From: Buttiauxella izardii
GTDB lineage: Bacteria > Pseudomonadota > Gammaproteobacteria > Enterobacterales > Enterobacteriaceae
Direction: 5' to 3'
Assembly: GCF_003601925.1 (NCBI RefSeq)
Contig: NZ_QZWH01000003.1
Location: 62,001-126,000, forward strand
DNA length: 64,000 nucleotides
Shown here: positions 56,606-64,000 of the stretch, in pieces
How the letters are laid out: each line of letters begins with the position of its first letter
Position numbering within the stretch: position 1 is the stretch's first letter
Position numbers and translations under genes: made by a program
Notes under the pieces: model-generated
Database searches by the model: none
Told to the model about the DNA's origin: nothing
Seen by the model: the letters and a program-made list of their open reading frames with translations, nothing else

Positions 56606-57481
56606 TCAGAGTGCGAGATGTTCTGACCAGAGAGCGGCCCCCATTAATCCCGCATCATGTTGAAAATGCGCCGAGTAAATGGGGACGTGGAATGGCTCAG
56701 GAAGTTGTGCGAGTTGGTGTTCGACCTGCTGGCGATAACCCGCCGCCAGCCCTACACTTCCGCCGAGCACGATACACTCGGTGTCGAGCAAAGCTTTGAG
56801 GTTGCCAATCAACTGGCAGATGGCCTGAGCAGAGCGCGCAACTAATTGTTGCGCCTGTAAATTACCGGATTGTGCCTGCGCAAAAATCTCGCGGGCACTT
56901 TTCCCTGCGAGTTCTTGTTTGGCCGATGCCGCGATGGCTCGCCCGGATGCAACGGCTTCAACGCAACCTACGCGCCCACATCCACAACGTGGGCCGTTAG
57001 GGTCTGCCTGAATGTGCCCAATATGACCAGCAAAGGCGTGTGGGCCTGTTAGCAACTCGCCATTAATGACGACGCCGCCACCGACGCCCGTAGAAACGGT
57101 GATAAACGTGACGTGTTTGAATTGTGCCGACAAATAGCAATATTCAGCCCACGCGGCAGCCTGCGCATCGTTCAGCACCACACACGGTAAACCGGTGTAT
57201 TTTTCAACAACGGCCTGTAATGGAAAGTGATTAAGCCCACCCAGGTTATCGGGATTCAACGCGGTGAGAATGCCCTTATCAATGATACCGGTGGATGCCA
57301 CCGCAACGCGCTGCGCTTTCCCTTGATAAGCCTCAACTAATTGCGCAAGCGCCTGCTCCAGCGCCTGGGGATTAGCATTTGCAGGCGTTGGAATCTCCAT
57401 GCGCTGTGAGATTTCATTCTCTGCGCCTACCAGCGCCGCGGCCAGTTTGGTGCCGCCGATATCAATGGCAAGAGTGTTCAT
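56606..57481 (-). CDS. nanK: N-acetylmannosamine kinase NanK
   Basis: 291 residues, the E. coli length. ROK-family kinase with the N-terminal phosphate loop [13 protein letters not shown], the HIGHIQ segment and the zinc motif [10 protein letters not shown]. It phosphorylates ManNAc to ManNAc-6-phosphate. The ATG at 57481 lies 13 bp after the nanE stop; the open frame begins inside nanE. Confidence 0.93.
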   Translation of the reverse strand: MNTLAIDIGGTKLAAALVGAENEISQRMEIPTPANANPQALEQALAQLVEAYQGKAQRVAVASTGIIDKGILTALNPDNLGGLNHFPLQAVVEKYTGLPCVVLNDAQAAAWAEYCYLSAQFKHVTFITVSTGVGGGVVINGELLTGPHAFAGHIGHIQADPNGPRCGCGRVGCVEAVASGRAIAASAKQELAGKSAREIFAQAQSGNLQAQQLVARSAQAICQLIGNLKALLDTECIVLGGSVGLAAGYRQQVEHQLAQLPEPFHVPIYSAHFQHDAGLMGAALWSEHLAL

Positions 57482-57494
57482 CGTTTTCTCCGGC

Positions 57495-58175
57495 TTAGCG
57501 CTTAACGGCATCACTGAACCAATGGCAAATATGTTCGATACGAGTGATGGCGGAACCAACGGTTACCGCCCATGCGCCGTGGTCAATGGCCAGGGCTGCC
57601 AGTTCAGGAGAGTTGTAGCGTCCTTCAGCAATCACGCGGCAACCCGCGTTGCTTAATTCAGACACCATTACTAAATCTGGCTGATCTGGGGTGACGTCCG
57701 TGGTGTATCCAGACATCGTTGTACCAATAAATTCAACGCCGAGCTGTTGGCAATTCAGCCCTTCTTCAACCGTTGAGCAGTCAGCCATCGCGAGTAACCC
57801 GTGGTGGCGAATGCGAGAAATGAGTTCTTCGATTGCCACCGGACGCGGGCGGAATGTAGCGTCGAAAGCGATAATATCCGCTCCCGCATTTGCGAGCGCA
57901 TCGACATCGTGCAAGAAAGGCGTGATGCGCACCGCCGAGTCTTCCATGTCACGCTTGATAATGCCGATGATGGGAACAGAAATAAGCGGGCGAACCGCGT
58001 TCAGGTTTTCAATACCTTCAATACGAACGGCAACCGCTCCAGCATTAACTGCCGCTTGCGCCATTGCCGCCACAATTTCAGGACGATCCATCGGGCTGCC
58101 AGGAACTGGCTGGCAAGAAACAATAAGCCCACCACATTCACGCACGCTGCTCTCTAATTTTGCTAGTAGTGACAT
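57495..58175 (-). CDS. nanE: N-acetylmannosamine-6-phosphate 2-epimerase NanE
   Basis: 226 residues. TIM-barrel epimerase that turns ManNAc-6-P into GlcNAc-6-[17 protein letters not shown], the IIGIIKRD catalytic Lys segment, [10 protein letters not shown] and [10 protein letters not shown] are family hallmarks. First gene of the nanE-nanK-siaT-nanQ operon, with GGAG 6 bp before the ATG and an operator-like motif 25 bp upstream. Confidence 0.94.
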   Translation of the reverse strand: MSLLAKLESSVRECGGLIVSCQPVPGSPMDRPEIVAAMAQAAVNAGAVAVRIEGIENLNAVRPLISVPIIGIIKRDMEDSAVRITPFLHDVDALANAGADIIAFDATFRPRPVAIEELISRIRHHGLLAMADCSTVEEGLNCQQLGVEFIGTTMSGYTTDVTPDQPDLVMVSELSNAGCRVIAEGRYNSPELAALAIDHGAWAVTVGSAITRIEHICHWFSDAVKR

Positions 58176-58199
58176 TCTGCTCCGCCTTTCACACCAAAA

Positions 58200-58213
58200 T
58201 GAAGTTTAACTCC
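58200..58213. promoter_or_regulatory. Operator-like motif upstream of nanE
   Basis: TGAAGTTTAACTCC, the inverted form of GGAGTTAAACTTCA, shared with two sites before nanA. It lies at the place expected for the nanE promoter. Confidence 0.68.
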
Positions 58214-58303
58214 AAAAAAGAATAGCGGATGGAGTATTACTATTTCAAGCGACAATCAGGAAAAGTGTGAAGGGAGTCATAATGCGGGGGTGAGAACAGC
58301 AGG

Positions 58304-58340
58304 CAAAAAAAAGGATCAACGCTTTCCAGCCGTTGATCCT
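58304..58340 (-). terminator. Terminator of parE
   Basis: On the minus strand AGGATCAACG pairs with CGTTGATCCT across a 9-base loop and is followed by an eight-T run, 19 bp after the parE stop. Confidence 0.93.
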
Positions 58341-58358
58341 GTTTTCTAAAGGAGATGA

Positions 58359-60257
<1,899 letters not shown>

Positions 60258-60298
60258 TTATTCGTTCAGATTGCGAAACAGGGATTCGACATCAGGCT

Positions 60299-60874
60299 TC
60301 AATGTAAGCCAAGGAAGTCGACGATCTGTGTGAAATAATCTTCGAAGCCTACAAAGGCGTGATTGCCACCGGATTCTACCGTCTGGCGACAGGGGGTGTA
60401 GTATGCCACCGCCTGACGATAATCAAGCACTTCGTCACCCGTCTGTTGCAATAACCAGATGAGATCTGGCGCTTCTAACGGGTCAACTTGCATGACTTTA
60501 AGATCGTAAATATGGCGTGACTCTAGCACATATTGCTGCCCGGTGTAGGGGTTCTCGTTGGCGCCGAGATAATCGACCAGCAATTCAAAAGGCCGTACCG
60601 CCGGGTTGACCACAACCGCTGGCAGCATGAAACATTGCGACAGCCAGGTGGCGTAATAGCCGCCTAAAGACGAGCCAACCACGCCCAACGGTTCACCACC
60701 ATGCTCCAGCACCAGTGACTCCAGCAACTCTGCCGCATCGGCAGGATACGGCGGGAGTTCCGGTACAATCATGTTGATGTGCGGGTGGTTCTGGGCGAGC
60801 CACGCCTTGAAGCTGGTGGCTTTGGCTGAACGCGGCGAACTGTTGAAGCCGTGTAGATAAAGTAGCGTAGACAT
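60299..60874 (-). CDS. yqiA: Esterase YqiA
   Basis: 191 residues (E. coli 193). Alpha/beta-hydrolase with nucleophile Ser in [12 protein letters not shown], and conserved Asp (QTGDEVLDY) and His (GGNHAF) for the triad. It has short-chain esterase activity in E. coli. Its ATG overlaps the cpdA stop as TGATG at 60874, which decides the start; an ATG at 60877 is also in frame. Confidence 0.94.
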   Translation of the reverse strand: MSTLLYLHGFNSSPRSAKATSFKAWLAQNHPHINMIVPELPPYPADAAELLESLVLEHGGEPLGVVGSSLGGYYATWLSQCFMLPAVVVNPAVRPFELLVDYLGANENPYTGQQYVLESRHIYDLKVMQVDPLEAPDLIWLLQQTGDEVLDYRQAVAYYTPCRQTVESGGNHAFVGFEDYFTQIVDFLGLH

Positions 60875-61701
60875 CAATACCCTTCTGAAGCGGTATCTGG
60901 GTTAAATACCGCGCCTTTCAGGCGGCAAACTTCAGTCGTGACGTCACCGTTTGGATGAAGCTCCAGCCAGCGCCAGCCAGGCTCAATGGTGTCGAGGGTG
61001 AAGTTCGCGCAATGCGGTTTGAACTGGACGCAAGTCGATGGCGTTGCCAACATGCGGCGACCATTCCAGTCGAGATCTAACTCCTGGTGAATGTGACCAC
61101 ATACCAACGTTTTCACTTTCGGGAATTTTTGCAGCACGTTATCCAACTCTGCGGCGTTACGCAGGCTGTGTTGATCCAGCCAGCTACAGCCCGCAGGAAC
61201 CGGATGGTGATGCAAAAGGAGAAGAGTATGGCGATCGGGCGCGTCGGCGAGCTTTCGCTCCAGCCAGTCGAGTTGATAGTCGCTCAATTCACCATGCGGA
61301 ACGCCAAAGACCTGGCTGTCGAGCATCAGAATTTGCCAGTTATCGCCTAAGAAGACCTGTTTCGCCGGGGAAATTCCCGCTTCCAGCAACGAGCTAAACA
61401 TCGCGGGCTGGAAATCATGATTGCCGGGCAACCAAACGCAAGGCGCAGGAATCTCCGCAATGCCCTCAACGAAATGTTGATAGGCTTCCGCGCTGTGATC
61501 CTGGGCTAAGTCCCCAGTGGCAACAATAAGATCATAGTGACGCTGCTCGGCGAGGATGGCGTCAATAACCGCCTGATAGCTCATCCAGGTATTGATGCCA
61601 AGCAGCGTTTCATCCTTTCCAGAGAACAGGTGGGTATCTGTAATTTGCAAGATCCTGATCTGGCCCCCACCGGCCACAGGAAGATTTAACAGGCTTTCCA
61701 A
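60874..61701 (-). CDS. cpdA: 3',5'-cyclic AMP phosphodiesterase CpdA
   Basis: 275 residues, equal to E. coli CpdA. Calcineurin-like metallophosphoesterase with metal motifs DTHLF, GDLAQD, GNHD, LLLHHHP and GHIH. It hydrolyses cAMP and so lowers CRP activity. Coupled to yqiA by a TGATG overlap and 25 bp after yqiB. Confidence 0.96.
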   Translation of the reverse strand: MESLLNLPVAGGGQIRILQITDTHLFSGKDETLLGINTWMSYQAVIDAILAEQRHYDLIVATGDLAQDHSAEAYQHFVEGIAEIPAPCVWLPGNHDFQPAMFSSLLEAGISPAKQVFLGDNWQILMLDSQVFGVPHGELSDYQLDWLERKLADAPDRHTLLLLHHHPVPAGCSWLDQHSLRNAAELDNVLQKFPKVKTLVCGHIHQELDLDWNGRRMLATPSTCVQFKPHCANFTLDTIEPGWRWLELHPNGDVTTEVCRLKGAVFNPDTASEGY

Positions 61702-61726
61702 ATGGTGTCCTTAGGTTTCACCCTCA

Positions 61727-62149
61727 CTAACAAACCGGAACCGCCATCGCTCCATGCGCTAAACAATACCGCAGCCAATCGGCCAGAAACTGGTTAATTT
61801 GATGCTTTTCGTCGCGTTGATGCAACTTTTTATTAGGATAATCATAACGCGCTTTGAAGCGAAAGATCTGCTGACTTGAACACACTTCCGCGACCATGGC
61901 GTCATGATAGAGCCTGACAGACATTGAAGGCAGGCTCCAGTAGCTTATCGCCGGGACGGTTTGTTCAATTTGCACAAGCGTTGTGTAACGAGTCGACTCC
62001 AGAATCGTGAGTCGATACTGGGCGCTACTGACCTGATAAGTCACTTTTTCACCCACCTCGTCTTCCCGAGGGAGCAAGCGTCGAAGTTGTGCGAAATTGG
62101 TTTCGCACAGGCGCATCATTTCAGGGAAGTCAGGTGTGTAGCGCTTCAT
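61727..62149 (-). CDS. yqiB: DUF1249 protein YqiB
   Basis: 140 residues, equal to E. coli YqiB, with near identity in [20 protein letters not shown] and in [20 protein letters not shown]. Function is unknown. The ATG at 62149 ([14 protein letters not shown]) matches the family and lies 2 bp after the nudF stop, so it is in the nudF-yqiB-cpdA-yqiA-parE operon. Confidence 0.94.
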   Translation of the reverse strand: MKRYTPDFPEMMRLCETNFAQLRRLLPREDEVGEKVTYQVSSAQYRLTILESTRYTTLVQIEQTVPAISYWSLPSMSVRLYHDAMVAEVCSSQQIFRFKARYDYPNKKLHQRDEKHQINQFLADWLRYCLAHGAMAVPVC

Positions 62150-62151
62150 GT

Positions 62152-62784
62152 TTATTTCTTCCACTCTTCTCTTAATTTCTCATGATGCAATTGCAGCCAA
62201 AGCAGTGCGATGACTGAAGCTGCGTTGTCGATTTTCCCTTCTTCTACTAACTGATAAGCCTGTTCCCGGCTCACGACATGAACCCGAATATCTTCGTTTT
62301 CATCTGCCAGACCATGTATGCCCTTAGCGGTGGTCGCGTCGACTTCCCCAACAAGGATAGTCAGACGTTCGCTGGTGCCACCTGGGCTTGCGAGGTAATT
62401 AATAACCGGTTTTGTACGGCCAACAATCACTCCGGCTTCTTCAACAGCCTCGCGGCGAGCAACGTCTTCGACGCTTTCGCCTTCTTCAATCATGCCAGCC
62501 ACCAGCTCCAGTAACCAAGGGCTTTCGCTGGTGTCGAACGCCGCAATCCGAATCTGTTCGATCAATACAACTTCGTCTCGCACAGGGTCATAGGGTAGCA
62601 GTACGGCGGCATGCCCGCGTTCTAAAATTTCACGTCGAACTTCACCACTCATTTCGCCATTAAACAAGCGATGGCGGAACCGATAAAGATCGAGTGAAAA
62701 AAAACCGCTATAAAGCTTTTCCCGTGCAATAATTTCAACATCGTTTTTACCTAATGTGACGAGTTGAGAGTTTTGCTTAGTCAT
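62152..62784 (-). CDS. nudF: ADP-ribose pyrophosphatase NudF
   Basis: 210 residues (E. coli 209). The Nudix box is complete ([20 protein letters not shown], then AG). It hydrolyses ADP-ribose to AMP and ribose-5-phosphate. The start at 62784 ([19 protein letters not shown]) has AGGAAATCACG upstream; the open frame begins at 62850. Its first residues differ from E. coli (MLKPDNLPVTFGKND), a variable region. Divergent from tolC. Confidence 0.94.
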   Translation of the reverse strand: MTKQNSQLVTLGKNDVEIIAREKLYSGFFSLDLYRFRHRLFNGEMSGEVRREILERGHAAVLLPYDPVRDEVVLIEQIRIAAFDTSESPWLLELVAGMIEEGESVEDVARREAVEEAGVIVGRTKPVINYLASPGGTSERLTILVGEVDATTAKGIHGLADENEDIRVHVVSREQAYQLVEEGKIDNAASVIALLWLQLHHEKLREEWKK

Positions 62785-62884
62785 CGTGATTTCCTGTTTT
62801 TTTATGGTTATGAAATACGTATTTTCAAGCCAGTTTGACTGCCGTTTCATTACCTATGTGATAGATTGATGAAAATTAAGGGTA

Positions 62885-62903
62885 GATGGCACATTACGCC
62901 AAG
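62885..62903. promoter_or_regulatory. Candidate mar/sox/rob box upstream of tolC
   Basis: GATGGCACATTACGCCAAG matches the GCAC-N7-CCAA-type marbox found at the same place in E. coli tolC (TTGGCACGTAACGCCAA). It lies about 95 bp before the tolC start. Confidence 0.7.
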
Positions 62904-62996
62904 CTTCCCGGCTGGTAGATTCTGCTAGAATCGGCGATCATTTTCGGCTCTTGCCAGCGCTAACAAACTAATTCTGCTTCACAACAAGGAATGCAA

Positions 62997-64000
62997 ATGA
63001 AGAAACTGCTCCCCATTCTTATCGGTCTGAGCCTAACGGGTTTCAGTGCCATGAGCCAGGCAGAAAACCTGATGCAGGTTTATCAGCAGGCGCGTACAAG
63101 CAACCCGGATTTGCGTAAATCCGCTGCTGACCGTGATGCCGCATTCGAAAAAATTAACGAAGCACGCAGCCCATTACTGCCACAGCTCGGCCTTGGTGCT
63201 GACTATGAATACACCAATGGTTTTAATGATGCGAATGGTGTCGACTCAAGACAAGCCAGTGGTTCTTTGCAATTGACGCAAACCATTTTTGATATGTCGA
63301 AATGGCGTGCGCTGACTCTGCAAGAAAAATCAGCCGGTATTCAAGATGTGACTTATCAGACTGACCAGCAAACGCTGATTCTGAATACCGCAACAGCCTA
63401 TTTTAATGTGTTGAGCGCCATTGATGCACTCTCCTTCACCGAAGCACAGAAACAGGCTATTTATCGCCAGTTAGACCAAACCACCCAGCGCTTTAACGTG
63501 GGCCTGGTTGCGATTACCGACGTGCAAAACGCCCGTGCTCAATACGACAGCGTATTAGCGGACGAAGTGACCGCGCGTAACAATCTGGATAACTCAGTCG
63601 AAACGCTGCGCCAGGTCACCGGTAACTACTATCCATCTCTGGCTTCGCTCAACGTTGACGGTTTCAAAACCAACAAGCCTGATGCGGTTAATAACCTGCT
63701 GAAAGAAGCCGAAAAACGTAACCTGGCCTTGCTGCAAGCGCGTCTGTCTCAGGACTTAGCTCGCGAGCAAATCCGTTACGCTGAAACCGGCCACATGCCG
63801 ACTGTCGGTTTAACCGCTTCAACCGGTGTTTCCAATACCACCTACAGCGGTTCTAAAACCAACAGCCAACAGTATGATGACAACGATGCGGGCCAGAACA
63901 AAATCGGCCTGAACTTCTCGTTGCCACTGTACAGCGGCGGTTCCGTGACTTCCCAGGTGAAACAAGCGCAGTACAACTTTGTTGGCGCAAGTGAGCAACT
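62997..64000 (+). CDS. tolC: Outer membrane efflux channel TolC (3' part outside the window)
   Basis: The first 334 codons are present. Signal peptide MKKLLPILIGLSLTGFSAMSQA-E, then the repeat structure of TolC: NLMQVYQQARTSNPDLRKSA, TATAYFNVLSAIDALSF and RFNVGLVAITDVQNARAQYD. TolC trimers form the outer-membrane and periplasmic tunnel for AcrAB-type pumps and type I secretion. AAGG lies 8 bp before the ATG at 62997; an in-frame ATG at 62991 also exists. It is divergent from nudF. Confidence 0.97.
   Translation, partial: MKKLLPILIGLSLTGFSAMSQAENLMQVYQQARTSNPDLRKSAADRDAAFEKINEARSPLLPQLGLGADYEYTNGFNDANGVDSRQASGSLQLTQTIFDMSKWRALTLQEKSAGIQDVTYQTDQQTLILNTATAYFNVLSAIDALSFTEAQKQAIYRQLDQTTQRFNVGLVAITDVQNARAQYDSVLADEVTARNNLDNSVETLRQVTGNYYPSLASLNVDGFKTNKPDAVNNLLKEAEKRNLALLQARLSQDLAREQIRYAETGHMPTVGLTASTGVSNTTYSGSKTNSQQYDDNDAGQNKIGLNFSLPLYSGGSVTSQVKQAQYNFVGASEQ

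Overview
The window is chromosomal DNA of a gamma-proteobacterium of the family Enterobacteriaceae. The backbone follows the Escherichia coli order around 66-68 min almost gene for gene: yggN-yggL-trmB | mutY-yggX-mltC-nupG | speC-tRNA-Phe at the left, then exbBD | metC-yghB-yqhC | yqhD-dkgA, ygiQ-ftsP-plsC-parC-ygiW | qseBC-mdaB-ygiN, and parE-yqiA-cpdA-yqiB-nudF | tolC. ERIC and REP repeats fit the same family. Protein matches are close to but distinct from E. coli. The species cannot be fixed from sequence reading alone; a relative of Enterobacter, Buttiauxella or Kluyvera is plausible.

Three accessory blocks interrupt the backbone. (1) 8.5-18 kb, after tRNA-Phe: a mini-island with an AbiE-type toxin-antitoxin pair lies between degenerate copies of the tRNA 3' end plus terminator, with no integrase. 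Next to it are a compact array of five hairpins, a YeaR-like gene with an Nlp-like regulator, an HdeD-like membrane protein with a putative papain-fold tail, an 8-oxoguanine deaminase, a lipoprotein, an NlpC/P60 hydrolase and three unrecognised genes. (2) 17.7-27.9 kb: a rearranged L-fucose regulon. fucI-fucK-fucU-fucR face a divergent RbsABC-type ABC transporter, a LacI-type regulator and fucA. No fucP permease and no fucO are present. Two near-identical 16-bp palindromes and a good CRP site sit in the divergent control region. (3) 47.5-58.2 kb, between ygiN and parE, which are adjacent or nearly so in E. coli: a LysR-type regulator, a 1271-residue autotransporter and a sialic-acid catabolic locus (nanE-nanK-siaT-nanQ, an RpiR-type regulator, nanA) with three copies of a shared operator-like motif.

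In function, the window joins DNA maintenance (mutY, parC, parE), envelope assembly (mltC, ftsP, plsC, tolC, autotransporter), iron import energy (exbBD), stress sensing (qseBC, mdaB, ygiN, ygiW, yqhCD, dkgA) and catabolism of host or plant sugars (fucose, sialic acid). The least explained parts are the noncoding structures around 8.0-8.7 kb and 11.47-11.56 kb and the orphan genes at 16.3-17.6 kb.
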